Assembly: GCA_964600235.1 (NCBI GenBank)
Contig: CAZRIV010000001.1
Location: 62,001 to 126,000 of the forward strand
Reading direction: 5' to 3'
DNA: 64,000 bases
Source of the DNA: MWEI01 sp964600235
GTDB taxonomy: Bacteria; Desulfobacterota; Desulfomonilia; UBA1062
The notes below the pieces were generated by a model. That model saw only the letters and a list, made by a program, of their open reading frames with translations, searched no databases and was not told where the DNA came from. Both the position numbers and the translations under genes were made by a program. The stretch's first letter is position 1. Each line of letters begins with the position of its first letter. This document shows, one piece after another, positions 16,575 to 25,702 of the stretch.

Positions 16575-17642
16575 ATGGCACGTTCATACGACATCGCTGT
16601 CCTTCCCGGAGACGGGACAGGTCCCGAGGTGGTTGCCGAGGGCATCAAGGTCCTAAAGGCAGTTGCATCGGTCGAGGGATTTACACTCAATTTTTCCACC
16701 TATGACTTCGGCGGGGACAGGTATCTGCGCACGGGTGAGATCCTGCCTGAGACGGCAGTCGATGAGATGAGGAAGTTTCATGCCATGTACCTTGGTGCCA
16801 TCGGACACCCGGGTGTAAAACCGGGGATCCTGGAAAAAGGCATCCTGCTGCGGCTCAGGTTTGAACTGGATCAGTATATCAATCTGAGGCCGGTAAAGCT
16901 TTACCCAAATGTGGAGACACCCCTCAAGGACAAGGGGCCCGAGCATATCGACTACGTCGTGATCAGGGAAAACTCGGGTGGCGTATATACCGGCTCAGGC
17001 GGTATCACCATGAAGGGGACACCCCATGAAGTGGCGACACAGGAGATGATCTACACCCGTTTCCAGGTGGAGCGGTGCCTGCGTTACGCCTTTGAGTATA
17101 CCCGCAAGAGAAACAGGAGAAAGGCACTGGCCCTTGTGGGCAAGACGAATGTCCTTACCTATGTGTTCGATCTCTGGGAGAGGGCCTTCCATGAGATAGG
17201 CGAAAAGGAATACCCCGACATCAAGCGCGAATACTATCATGTGGATGCCACCTGCATGTGGATGGTCAAGAACCCTGAATGGTTTGATGTGCTGGTGACT
17301 GAAAACATGTTCGGGGATATCATTACGGACCTGGGAGCAATAACGCAGGGCGGCATGGGCATCGCCGCAGGAGGCAACATCAACCCTGCAGGCGTTTCCA
17401 TGTTCGAGCCCATCGGCGGATCCGCACCGAAATACACGGGTATGAACATCATAAACCCTCTGGCAGCCATAGCTTCTGCCCAGATGATGCTGGAAACACT
17501 CGGGGAAGACGCAGCAGCTGCGCGCATTGAACGCGGTATAATACAGGCGCTCCAGAAGGACCTTAAATCGCTCTCGGCAGGGAACATGGGCCTTTCCACC
17601 ACGCAGGTGGGAGACAAGGTCTCAGGGTATGCCGTAGCATGA
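16575..17642 (+). CDS. leuB: Isopropylmalate/isocitrate-family dehydrogenase
   Basis: 355 residues of the NAD(P)-dependent beta-decarboxylating dehydrogenase family: IAVLPGDGTGPEVV at the start, LRLRFELDQYINLRPVKLYP (substrate Arg residues), VTENMFGDIITDLGA (metal-binding Asp) and FEPIGGSAPKYTG (nucleotide binding). Length and motifs best suit 3-isopropylmalate dehydrogenase of leucine synthesis, but tartrate, homoisocitrate or isocitrate dehydrogenase are alternatives, and its place after glutamate synthase would suit a 2-oxoglutarate supplier. No leuC/leuD neighbours. Confidence 0.8.
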   Translation: MARSYDIAVLPGDGTGPEVVAEGIKVLKAVASVEGFTLNFSTYDFGGDRYLRTGEILPETAVDEMRKFHAMYLGAIGHPGVKPGILEKGILLRLRFELDQYINLRPVKLYPNVETPLKDKGPEHIDYVVIRENSGGVYTGSGGITMKGTPHEVATQEMIYTRFQVERCLRYAFEYTRKRNRRKALALVGKTNVLTYVFDLWERAFHEIGEKEYPDIKREYYHVDATCMWMVKNPEWFDVLVTENMFGDIITDLGAITQGGMGIAAGGNINPAGVSMFEPIGGSAPKYTGMNIINPLAAIASAQMMLETLGEDAAAARIERGIIQALQKDLKSLSAGNMGLSTTQVGDKVSGYAVA

Positions 17643-17657
17643 CCTTAATACAGTGAT

Positions 17658-17698
17658 CTCGTCAAAGGGGCGGGTCACATGCCCGCCCCTTTGACGAG
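17658..17698. terminator. Perfect 17-bp hairpin between convergent genes
   Basis: CTCGTCAAAGGGGCGGG (17658-17674) pairs perfectly with 17682-17698 around a 7-nt loop. There is no T-run on either side. It lies between two convergent genes and could end transcription or stabilise 3' ends from both directions. Confidence 0.55.
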
Positions 17699-17707
17699 GC
17701 ACTCATA

Positions 17708-19078
17708 TCAGGTAACCCCGTATTTTTTCAACTTCTTGTGCAGGGTCGCCCTTGTAATCCCGAGTTTTCTTGCAGCTTCGCTCTTGTTGCCCTGCACGGA
17801 TTCCAGGGTATTCAATATACTTGTACGCTCGATCTTCTCGAGACTGAACTCGGCTTCCGCTTCCAGTGTCGGCATTGCCCTTTGAGCCTCTTCACTTCTG
17901 AAGACCGGCATGTCTTCAGGGCTCAGGTAGGCCGACCGGGACAGGACCACGGCGCTTTCAATGGTATTCATCATCTCGCGCACATTGCCCGGCCATGGAT
18001 GTTTGATGAGTATGGACATGGCCTGTGGAGAAAATCCTTTCAGGGGTTTGTTGTTCTTGATGGAGAACATTTTCAGAAAGTGCTCGGCCAGCACGGGTAT
18101 GTCCTCGCTCCGTTCGCGCAACGGCGGGACGGAAAGGTTGATCACATTGAGCCGGTAGTAGAGGTCTTCCCTGAACCTGCCTTCCTTGACCAAGGTGGGG
18201 AGGTCCTTGTTGGTTGCTGCGATGATCCTGACATCCACCGGGATCACCTCCTCTCCGCCGACCCGTGTTATCTCTCTTTCCTGCAGGACACGGAGCAGTT
18301 TCACCTGCATGGAAAGGGGCATTTCGCTCACTTCGTCCAGAAAAAGACTGCCGCCGTGGGCCTGCTTGAACCGACCTTCGCGTCGGCGCAGCGCCCCGGT
18401 GAAGGACCCCTTTTCATGTCCGAAGAGCTCGGATTCCAGCAGTCCTTCTGATATGGCGGCGCAGTTCATCTTTATGAAGGGATTATCCTTCCGGGGTGAA
18501 TTGAAGTGGATGGCCCCGGCTATCATCTCTTTGCCGGTGCCCGATTCCCCGGCTATGAGTACAGTAGCGTCGGAGGATGAAGCCCTGGCCGTGGTCTCAA
18601 GGAGACGTACCATGGAAGGACTCCTGCCGATGATATTGCCGGTGTCGAAGCGGTCTCCCACAAGCTCCCGCAGGAGGCGGTTTTCCTCCTTGAGCATGCT
18701 GTGATCCATGGCCTGTTCCATCTTCAGGTGCAGTTCATCAAAATCCAGGGGTTTGGTAAGGTATTCGTAAGCCCCTTTTTTTATGGCATTTATGGCAGTA
18801 TCAATGGATGAATACGCGGTCATTATAATAACAGGTATTGAAGGGTTGATCTCTTTGATGGCAGACAGGGCCGTAAGCCCTGATACCTTTACCATGCGGA
18901 TGTCCATCAGGATAAGATCAAAGGGTTTTTCGTGGACCATGTCAATGGCGCTTTGGCCGTCGTCCGCCTCGCTCACCTCGTAGCCCCACCTGGTGAGAAG
19001 GGTTTCCAGCATGGTGCGATGGGAGAAATCATCGTCCACGACAAGAATGGTTCTGTTTTTGTTAATCGCCACGTTCAA
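17708..19078 (-). CDS. zraR: Sigma-54-dependent response regulator, ZraR/NtrC type
   Basis: 456 residues: receiver domain with phospho-acceptor Asp59 (DLILMDIRM), AAA+ domain with Walker A GESGTGKE and the sigma-54 contact loop ELFGHEKGSFTGA, and a C-terminal Fis-type helix-turn-helix (NKSEAARKLGITRATLHKKL). It activates sigma-54 promoters when phosphorylated. The gene overlaps the upstream kinase gene by 4 bp (translational coupling). A consensus sigma-54 promoter sits in front of the divergent zraP-like gene, the probable target. Confidence 0.9.
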   Translation of the reverse strand: MNVAINKNRTILVVDDDFSHRTMLETLLTRWGYEVSEADDGQSAIDMVHEKPFDLILMDIRMVKVSGLTALSAIKEINPSIPVIIMTAYSSIDTAINAIKKGAYEYLTKPLDFDELHLKMEQAMDHSMLKEENRLLRELVGDRFDTGNIIGRSPSMVRLLETTARASSSDATVLIAGESGTGKEMIAGAIHFNSPRKDNPFIKMNCAAISEGLLESELFGHEKGSFTGALRRREGRFKQAHGGSLFLDEVSEMPLSMQVKLLRVLQEREITRVGGEEVIPVDVRIIAATNKDLPTLVKEGRFREDLYYRLNVINLSVPPLRERSEDIPVLAEHFLKMFSIKNNKPLKGFSPQAMSILIKHPWPGNVREMMNTIESAVVLSRSAYLSPEDMPVFRSEEAQRAMPTLEAEAEFSLEKIERTSILNTLESVQGNKSEAARKLGITRATLHKKLKKYGVT

Positions 19079-20868
19079 GCTCCTGCAGAGGGAATGATCA
19101 GAGAGACCGTCGTACCTGCACCGGGAGTGCTTTCTACCTTGATCTCGCCCTTATGGGCCTCCATTATCCTGTGGACAATGGCAAGCCCAAGGCCGGTACC
19201 TGACTGTTTCGTGGTAAAGTATGGATCAAAGATCCGGGGGAGATCTTCCGGGGCGATCCCATGACCGGTGTCTCTGATTTTAACAATGTAACTCGAGGAC
19301 TTCTCATCGAGCATAATGGAAACGGATAAGTTGCCCCCATTCTCCATGGATTCTGTGGCATTGAGAAATATATTCAGCAGTACCTGGCCGACCTTGTCCG
19401 GATCAATCAAGGCATAGCAAGTGTCGGCCGGCATCCCGGAAAGATCGATGGTGATATTCTTATCCTCGGCCTGCTTTGTGATCATCTCCAGGGAACGGTT
19501 GGTCAGGTCCACAAGTGATGCCGTTTCAATTCTAAGGTCCATGGGCCGCGAAAGGTCAAGAAGCTGGCTGATGGCCCTGTTGAGTCTCTCCACTTCACCT
19601 ACCATTATTGCCGCAATCTTCAGATCTTCTGGGACATCGCGATACCGTTCCTTGAAATAGGTGGCAAAGCCCTTGATGGAACTCAAGGGATTTCTGATCT
19701 CGTGGGCGACGCCTGCGGCAAGGCTTCCTATGGCGGCAAGCCTTTCCTTTCGTTCCATTTCCCTCTTGAGGTGTTCGATTTCGGTGATGTCCCTCAAGAG
19801 AATGATATATCCGAGAAAGGTTTCTTCATCGTCGGTGAGGAAACTCGCGCTTGCCTCGCAGACCATGATTTTATCCTGAAGGGGAATAGTCAGGTCATGG
19901 ACTGCAATGTCATGCGGACCCTGGATCTCTTCCACCAGACGGGTTATCTGCTCGGGCAATACCTCATCCGCCTTCTTCCCCGTGACATCGGGAGCTGAAA
20001 GCATGAGAAGCTGCTCAGAGACGTCATTGAGGGTTACCAGATTGCCTTTGTCACCGATGAAGATGAGGCCTATGGGCATATTCTCAACCAGCGTATCCGA
20101 GAATGCCTTGATCTTCGTCAGCGATGCCTTTGTCGAGCGGTAGTTCTGGGCAATGACAATGGAGACAATCCCCAGCAAGCCGTACATGGATAAGATTACC
20201 GCCAGGAAAATCTTCTGCTTAATGCTCTCAGAGATGATCTGTTCGACAGGTTGCATATTGAGTCCCACATAGATGGTCTGTATGGGGGGGCGTTCGATTT
20301 TGGGCAGCATATGCGGGTAGAACCAATCGTGCTCTGATTTGCTTTTCCTTTTCCTGATCGTCATACCGCTTCGAGAGGGGTGAAATCGCCGGTATACCTC
20401 GAAGACTTTCCCACCCTTATCATCCTTCAGGATCCTCCATTTAAGGATGCGTCCAAGTCTCAGCTGGTCAATTTCAAGGCCATAATCCTTGTTGATATTA
20501 AAAGGCTGGTTATGGGCTACTATCTTGCCGTCCTTGTCCGTTATGAGAATATAGAGTATGTCCGGTGACTCTGCCGTTTCCATGATGAGCCGCTGGACCT
20601 GTATACCGCTCCATCCCATGCCCATCATACCTGTCCTGGTGCCTGCCTCGAACGAACGGATAAGGGCATTTCCCTTTTCGCTGAGCATGTGGTACATATT
20701 CTTTCTCTGGGTCCTGATGCTTTCCATGGTAGTAAAGATAAAGATCGGCACCATAACGATCAGTGAGCCCATAATTACCCAGGGCGATATACGAATCCAG
20801 GCCTTCTTGTAAGGCTTCATGCTTTTTTCACCCATAAAATTGACTGGGTTATGCCTTTCAACTCTCAT
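19075..20868 (-). CDS. zraS: Membrane sensor histidine kinase, ZraS-like
   Basis: 597 residues. A transmembrane helix near residues 28-48 and another near 220-240 flank a periplasmic sensor domain of about 170 residues; a PAS domain follows (about 260-375), then HisKA with AAGVAHEIRNPLSSIKG (very close to ZraS of enterobacteria) and an HATPase with DTGHGI and GTGLGLAI. Starts at residues 12 and 17 are also possible. Partner of the overlapping regulator gene. The inducing signal, zinc or envelope stress in ZraS, is inferred from family and neighbours. Confidence 0.85.
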   Translation of the reverse strand: MRVERHNPVNFMGEKSMKPYKKAWIRISPWVIMGSLIVMVPIFIFTTMESIRTQRKNMYHMLSEKGNALIRSFEAGTRTGMMGMGWSGIQVQRLIMETAESPDILYILITDKDGKIVAHNQPFNINKDYGLEIDQLRLGRILKWRILKDDKGGKVFEVYRRFHPSRSGMTIRKRKSKSEHDWFYPHMLPKIERPPIQTIYVGLNMQPVEQIISESIKQKIFLAVILSMYGLLGIVSIVIAQNYRSTKASLTKIKAFSDTLVENMPIGLIFIGDKGNLVTLNDVSEQLLMLSAPDVTGKKADEVLPEQITRLVEEIQGPHDIAVHDLTIPLQDKIMVCEASASFLTDDEETFLGYIILLRDITEIEHLKREMERKERLAAIGSLAAGVAHEIRNPLSSIKGFATYFKERYRDVPEDLKIAAIMVGEVERLNRAISQLLDLSRPMDLRIETASLVDLTNRSLEMITKQAEDKNITIDLSGMPADTCYALIDPDKVGQVLLNIFLNATESMENGGNLSVSIMLDEKSSSYIVKIRDTGHGIAPEDLPRIFDPYFTTKQSGTGLGLAIVHRIMEAHKGEIKVESTPGAGTTVSLIIPSAGA

Positions 20869-20958
20869 GCCAAGTGCCCTTTATAAGCATTTTCCACGAT
20901 GGAGAGGTTCAGGGAGATTTTTAAAATGTAAACCTTTTATACACCTGTATACTAGATT

Positions 20959-20975
20959 TGTATAATTAATATACA
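20959..20975. promoter_or_regulatory. Possible upstream activator site for the zraP-like promoter
   Basis: TGTATA-ATTAA-TATACA is an inverted repeat about 100 bp upstream of the sigma-54 promoter, the distance expected of an enhancer-type site. It is AT-rich and so may be coincidental; it does not match the known E. coli ZraR motif. Confidence 0.25.
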
Positions 20976-21071
20976 CATCCATATATTTCATAGACCTGAT
21001 GACCGTGAGATATCTAAGGACCAATGGAATAAGACTAATAATTACTGGACAATAGCTGCCATGTATATCGA

Positions 21072-21088
21072 TTGGCATGCCCGTTGCT
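21072..21088 (+). promoter_or_regulatory. Sigma-54 (-24/-12) promoter
   Basis: TTGGCATGCCCGTTGCT matches TGGCAC-N5-TTGCW with correct spacing: GG at 21074-21075 and GC at 21086-21087. Transcription would start near 21099, 23 bp before the zraP-like ATG. A sigma-54 activator gene is divergently encoded next door. Confidence 0.8.
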
Positions 21089-21121
21089 CTTAGGTGGGCA
21101 TCTTGGAAAAAGGAGAGCGCT

Positions 21122-21607
21122 ATGAAACGATATGGTCAATTATTCGTATTGGTGCTGATAATGGTAGCATTGAGTATCCCCATAATGGCACAGGGGTTCG
21201 GAGCGTACAGGGGTAAACAGAATCCCGACTGCCCGCTGTACAATGGTGATTACGGCAGGCCCTACGGACATTTTTTCAATCTTAAAGACAAGGACCTGAC
21301 CGATGAGCAGCGTGTCGAACTGGGAAAGATCAACAGCGATTTTATCAGGAAAACCGCCTCAATTCGCTCTGACATGCATCAGAAGAGGCAGGAGATGATG
21401 ACATATCTTGACTCTCAGAAGCCTGACGAGAAGAAGATACGGGACGTACAGAAACAGATCTCCACATTGAGAGACAAGATGGACAGGGAATGGATCGAAT
21501 ATTCACTGAGCATCAAGAAGATCGCACCTGACGCCAGATTGAGCGATGCAGGGAAAAGAGGCAGGCATGGAAGGCTTGGACCGGATAACTGCCCGGTGCG
21601 CAATTAA
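21122..21607 (+). CDS. zraP: Periplasmic ZraP/Spy/CpxP-like protein
   Basis: 161 residues from the ATG at 21122, which has AAAGGAGAG before it; an upstream ATG at 21077 lies inside the sigma-54 promoter and is excluded. N-terminal signal peptide (cleavage likely after IMAQ). The mature part is an LTXXQ-like helical protein: LTDEQRVELGKIN then a long charged helix. The C-terminal RGRHGRLGPDNC and CPLYNGDYG contribute His and Cys that might bind metal. In enterobacteria ZraP is a zinc-binding chaperone that feeds back on ZraSR. Confidence 0.8.
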   Translation: MKRYGQLFVLVLIMVALSIPIMAQGFGAYRGKQNPDCPLYNGDYGRPYGHFFNLKDKDLTDEQRVELGKINSDFIRKTASIRSDMHQKRQEMMTYLDSQKPDEKKIRDVQKQISTLRDKMDREWIEYSLSIKKIAPDARLSDAGKRGRHGRLGPDNCPVRN

Positions 21608-21729
21608 GTAATCATGAAAAGGATTATATCATCATGGTGAAAGTGATCATCTGACAGAAGCTCTCGAATGAGAGAAAGGACAAAAAACCCTCTGCAAAGT
21701 AACACGTAACTCCTATCTACCTCCTCTTG

Positions 21730-21769
21730 GGATGGCGGGCAAATGCCCATACCGCCATCCTTTTTTTTT
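21730..21769 (+). terminator. Rho-independent terminator after the zraP-like gene
   Basis: GGATGGCGG (21730-21738) pairs with CCGCCATCC (21752-21760), followed by nine T residues. A strong canonical terminator 122 bp after the stop. Confidence 0.88.
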
Positions 21770-21774
21770 AAAGA

Positions 21775-21829
21775 CGCGTGCACTTCTAAAAGTGTATCGG
21801 GTATGTATGGGCACCTCCATACGCACAAT
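21775..21829. repeat. Partial MITE-like element, copy C
   Basis: Read in reverse, ATTGTGCGTATGGAGGTG is followed by CCCATACATACCCGATACAC, aligning with the subterminal block of copies A, B and D over about 50 bp. The other terminus and the long hairpin are missing. It directly abuts the terminator T-tract. Confidence 0.55.
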
Positions 21830-21971
21830 CCGTGCTTAATATAGGCTTCTTCCCAGCCATAACAATGGAGTTGTGCAGAAATCATTTATCCGTATAATAC
21901 GCGCAATCTGCTGATTGTCGGATTGACTAGCTCAATATTCTCATATAGTAGGTAGCAGGTTGGGGGTATAC

Positions 21972-23009
21972 ATGTCTTTGACGTATAGAGATGCAGGTGT
22001 CGATATTGACAAGCAGAACTTGTTTGTAAAGGCCATCAAGTCCAGCGTGAAGTCCACTCACGGACCTGAAGTCATTGGCGGAATAGGCGGGTTCGCAGGC
22101 CTCTTCAAGCTCGATGCCGGTAATTATCAGGAGCCTGTCCTTGTTTCGTCCACCGATGGTGTAGGGACTAAGCTGAAGATAGCATTCATGGCGGACAACC
22201 ATGAGGGAATAGGGATCGATCTTGTGGCCATGGTCCTGAACGACCTTGTCGTCGTGGGTGCTCAGCCCCTCTTTTTCCTCGATTATTTCGCCACAGGAAA
22301 GCTCAACCTCGATCGAGCAAAGATTATCATATCGAGCATTACAAAGGGGTGCAAGGAAGCTGGCTGTGCTCTGATCGGCGGGGAAACAGCCGAGATGCCG
22401 GGGTTCTATCGAGAGGATGAATATGATGTGGCCGGATTCGGTGTCGGCGTCGTAGACAGCGACAAGATAATCGATGGATCGCGCATCGCAGCAAAAGACG
22501 TAATCATAGGCATATATTCTTCGGGCCTTCACAGCAACGGGTTTTCTCTCGTAAGGAAGGTGCTCTTCGATCGCGCGAAGATGCGCATCGATGATTACCT
22601 GGAAGACCTGGGCAAGCCACTGGCCGAGGAACTCCTGACCCCGACCCGCATCTATGTCAAAAGCGCGCTCAATGTCTTGAGGGGATTCGAGGTTAAGGGC
22701 ATAGTGCATGTGACAGGCGGAGGTTTCATAGACAACATTCCCAGGGTTCTCCCTGCACGTTCTGCCGCCGTCATAGACAAGGGATCATGGAATGTCCCGC
22801 CCATATTCAGATTTATCCAGGATGTAGGCAAGATTGAAGATGCGGAAATGTACAGGACCTTTAACATGGGAATAGGCATGATCATGATAGTTTCCCCGAA
22901 AGATGCTGATGATGTCATGCTCAGGCTGAAGGGGCTCAAGGAATCTGCAGATATCATAGGCTACATAGAAACACGTTCCAAGGGCGGAGACTCGGTTATC
23001 ATCTCGTAG
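21972..23009 (+). CDS. purM: Phosphoribosylformylglycinamidine cyclo-ligase (AIR synthetase)
   Basis: 345 residues from the ATG at 21972, preceded by GGGGG; an upstream TTG is unlikely. It forms the imidazole ring of AIR from FGAM and ATP in purine synthesis. Diagnostic segments are the N-terminal YRDAGVDIDKQN, VSSTDGVGTKLKIA, MVLNDLVVVGAQPLFFLDY, GGETAEMPGFY and the late HVTGGGFIDNIPRVLP. Typical length. purN follows 11 bp downstream, a common bacterial pairing. Confidence 0.97.
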   Translation: MSLTYRDAGVDIDKQNLFVKAIKSSVKSTHGPEVIGGIGGFAGLFKLDAGNYQEPVLVSSTDGVGTKLKIAFMADNHEGIGIDLVAMVLNDLVVVGAQPLFFLDYFATGKLNLDRAKIIISSITKGCKEAGCALIGGETAEMPGFYREDEYDVAGFGVGVVDSDKIIDGSRIAAKDVIIGIYSSGLHSNGFSLVRKVLFDRAKMRIDDYLEDLGKPLAEELLTPTRIYVKSALNVLRGFEVKGIVHVTGGGFIDNIPRVLPARSAAVIDKGSWNVPPIFRFIQDVGKIEDAEMYRTFNMGIGMIMIVSPKDADDVMLRLKGLKESADIIGYIETRSKGGDSVIIS

Positions 23010-23020
23010 GAGCACTATAA

Positions 23021-23689
23021 GTGATTCGTATCGGCGTCCTGGTATCGGGCAGTGGAAGCAACCTCCAGTCCATCATGGATGCCTGCGAATGCTGCAGGAT
23101 AAACGGTCAGGTCAGCGTAGTCATCAGTAATCTGCCCGGCGCATACGCACTTGAGCGTGCGTCACGAAAAGGCGTACCCACGGAAGTCCTGTCCCACGCG
23201 GAATATGGGACGAGAGAGGCATTTGAAGAGAAACTGGCAACGGTCCTCAACGAGTACGGGGTAGACCTGGTGGCGCTTGCAGGGTTCATGAGGGTTCTGA
23301 GTCCTTATTTTCTCAGAAAGTTTCCCGGCAGGGTGATGAACATACATCCGGCCTTGCTTCCTTCTTTCCCCGGCCTGGGCGTTCGTCAGAAGGCCATAGA
23401 CTATGGTGTTAGGTTTTCGGGGTGTACCGTCCATTTTGTAGATGAGGGTGTGGATACAGGGCCTATCATCATACAGGCAGTAGTCCCGGTATATCCGGAT
23501 GACTCTGAAGACGCTCTGAAAGAACGGATCCTTCGCCTCGAGCATAAGATATATCCTGAGGCCATCTCACTCTTTGCACAGGGAAGGCTTTCCATTTCAG
23601 ATAGAAAGGTGTTCATTAAAGACCTCATAAGAGAAGAGGGGGCATGTCTTATCAATCCACCTTTATCCCGGGAGAATAAAGAGAACTAG
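23021..23689 (+). CDS. purN: Phosphoribosylglycinamide formyltransferase
   Basis: 222 residues from a GTG with GGAG upstream. It transfers a formyl group from 10-formyl-tetrahydrofolate to GAR. Motifs: GVLVSGSGSNLQ at the N-terminus, the catalytic loop LAGFMRVLSPYFL, NIHPALLPSFPG (Asn-His pair) and HFVDEGVDTGPIIIQ (catalytic Asp). Usual length with a slightly extended C-terminus. Co-transcribed with purM. Confidence 0.96.
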   Translation: MIRIGVLVSGSGSNLQSIMDACECCRINGQVSVVISNLPGAYALERASRKGVPTEVLSHAEYGTREAFEEKLATVLNEYGVDLVALAGFMRVLSPYFLRKFPGRVMNIHPALLPSFPGLGVRQKAIDYGVRFSGCTVHFVDEGVDTGPIIIQAVVPVYPDDSEDALKERILRLEHKIYPEAISLFAQGRLSISDRKVFIKDLIREEGACLINPPLSRENKEN

Positions 23690-23777
23690 GATATCTTCAG
23701 GAAAAGGATTGAACGCCTCCGGTGAAACCTCCCAAACCGATTGCTGCCGCAGGACGCAACGATGATATCTCGAAAAG

Positions 23778-23807
23778 TGTTAAGCATGAGAACGCACATG
23801 CTTAACA
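23778..23807. repeat. 11-bp perfect hairpin downstream of purN
   Basis: TGTTAAGCATG (23778-23788) and CATGCTTAACA (23797-23807) pair perfectly around an 8-nt loop. No T-tract follows, so termination is doubtful; it may be a binding site for the next operon's control. Confidence 0.4.
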
Positions 23808-23948
23808 GGGCATGAGTATGCTATCATTAACACTGGTGACATGCTGGCAGAATCATGTGGCATTACGAAATGATGAAGTATTTATGCAGAGTGTATTCAT
23901 ACCCGGCTTTGTAGGAGACATCTCAATGAGAGGGGATGGATTCATAGT

Positions 23949-25166
23949 GTGAAGACTGATTATGATGTAGTGGGATGCGGGGAAGGTCTGTCAGGACTTC
24001 TCAGCTGTGTTATCCTCGCAGGTAAGGGTATGAAGTGTCTCTGGGTGGACACAGCCCCACAGAAGCCGGAAAGCGGTCTCTGGGCTCAGATGCCTTTCAT
24101 CATGACGCAGGCATTTTATCGTGAGATCCTTGAACCTGTTTTGTGCAAGTTCGACAGGCACCTCCTGGAAACAATGGGGGCCGAACAGGGACTCTCCCTG
24201 CGATATATCGATTCTGCTGAGCACTGCCCGTGCGAATACCATGAAATAGACTGCGATCATTCAAAGGCCCTGAGGATGAATGATGTCTATGTCTCCTTAC
24301 TGAAAAAATCACTGAAAAGACCCAGGAGCTACCTGAAGGAGCTCAGGGCGGGAAATCTGCCCGACAGCGGATGGGCCCGGTGCATCGGGCCTGCATTGAG
24401 CACTTATGAGGCGTGCCGCATGGCGCATATGAAGGCGCTTGTTTCAGTGCTCGGCATGAGCTCGATGGAGCAAGGTAAGGTCAAGGCGAGGCTCATATCA
24501 TATTTGCTTAAGAATCAGGGTATCTATAGGGAGGATCCTCAAGCTCAGTTCGTGATGGATGATGGGGCTGTGCTCGGATTGAAATCAACACCAGGTGTCG
24601 AAGCCGGGCATTCGTTCATAGCAGAGAATCCACCCGGACAGAGGCCATCTCATGGATTTTATTTTCTCGGTCAGTGCAGGGTCAGGCTCGGCCAGCTTCC
24701 CCGTGGGATAGGGGACATTATTCTCGTACCACCCCCTACTGATCTGAAATACCCCATCATGTTGAAAATAGGCAGGGATCCGGAAAATCCGAAAATCTCC
24801 ATACAAACACGGGTAACAATGGAGCCTGGCCTGACATCGTACACCGAGATCATCTCCTGGGCTTCAGGAATGATATCCAGGAAGCTGTCCCGGGAAATGC
24901 CGTTTCTTTCCATGCCGCTTCAGTCGCTAGAGGTGGTCAATCCCTTATCGAACGATACGATACGGCCCTGGTTTAGCTTCTCTGAAGATATGAGACCCCC
25001 TTCTCTTTTCGGTTGGAAACGTTATATAAAACCCCAGGAGAGGATATTCGCCTGTGACCGGGACAAATATTCATGTCTCGGCGGTGAGGGCGATTTTTTC
25101 TGGGGTATATGTATTGCGAATGCTATTTTGAAGGAATTCGGCAGGTCGGATCTTGTTTCCGTATAG
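23949..25166 (+). CDS. FAD-dependent oxidoreductase-like protein next to prepilins
   Basis: 405 residues from a GTG. The N-terminus has a dinucleotide-binding fold (YDVVGCGEGLSGLLSCVILA then WVD), like phytoene dehydrogenase-type or GlpB-type flavoproteins. The middle and C-terminal parts are unrecognised, though CLGGEGDFFWGI near the end resembles a second FAD-contact loop. The 3' end overlaps the following prepilin gene by 58 bp, which suggests one transcript. Substrate unknown. Confidence 0.6.
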   Translation: MKTDYDVVGCGEGLSGLLSCVILAGKGMKCLWVDTAPQKPESGLWAQMPFIMTQAFYREILEPVLCKFDRHLLETMGAEQGLSLRYIDSAEHCPCEYHEIDCDHSKALRMNDVYVSLLKKSLKRPRSYLKELRAGNLPDSGWARCIGPALSTYEACRMAHMKALVSVLGMSSMEQGKVKARLISYLLKNQGIYREDPQAQFVMDDGAVLGLKSTPGVEAGHSFIAENPPGQRPSHGFYFLGQCRVRLGQLPRGIGDIILVPPPTDLKYPIMLKIGRDPENPKISIQTRVTMEPGLTSYTEIISWASGMISRKLSREMPFLSMPLQSLEVVNPLSNDTIRPWFSFSEDMRPPSLFGWKRYIKPQERIFACDRDKYSCLGGEGDFFWGICIANAILKEFGRSDLVSV

Positions 25167-25702
25167 CGCGGGGGAATCTCCGTGCGGGTGTTACCCTCGC
25201 TGAACTCATGATAACCCTTTGCATTATATGCATCCTGGCCTGCATCGCACTGCCGGGGATGACGGCATATTCCTCAAGAAAAGCGATAATAATCCAGGCA
25301 GACCAATTTTCAGCCTTTTTCCACCAGGCACGCGAGCATGCCCTGCAGGAAGGGATGTACTGGAAAATCTCATTTGTCTCCGCAGAAGGTTATTGCTTTG
25401 CATTTGGGGATTCAAACGGCAACAGGAAATATGATGCGGGCGAGAAGCGACTCGGGCCCTTGAGCCTCGCACGGGGCATCAGATTCGGATGTAATGCTCA
25501 TAAGGGTCCGAATAATACCGACCTGCCCGATGACGGCATCTCTTTTGCCGATAATCGTATCAGTTTTTCGCCTCTCGGGGGGTGCAATTCAGGTACGCTC
25601 TATTTGCGCACACAGGACAGGTCTGTCGGTCTGCGCGTACTGCCCGCCACAGGCACGGTCCTGGTGTATGAGCATATCAAGTCATGGAGCCTTCTCAGAT
25701 GA
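25109..25702 (+). CDS. Type IV prepilin-like protein, GspH/FimT type
   Basis: 197 residues. The prepilin peptidase site is G-VTLAELMI followed by a hydrophobic helix (ITLCIICILACIALPGMTAY) and a GspH-like beta domain. The only start codon before that site in frame is the ATG at 25109, which gives a long leader of about 37 residues inside the upstream gene; the true start may be a rarer codon near 25150. A minor pilin or pseudopilin exported by a type II/IV system encoded elsewhere. Confidence 0.75.
   Translation: MYCECYFEGIRQVGSCFRIARGNLRAGVTLAELMITLCIICILACIALPGMTAYSSRKAIIIQADQFSAFFHQAREHALQEGMYWKISFVSAEGYCFAFGDSNGNRKYDAGEKRLGPLSLARGIRFGCNAHKGPNNTDLPDDGISFADNRISFSPLGGCNSGTLYLRTQDRSVGLRVLPATGTVLVYEHIKSWSLLR

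Noticed and set aside
23778..23807. Hairpin after purN as a terminator
   Set aside because: No T-run on either strand; kept only as an inverted repeat.
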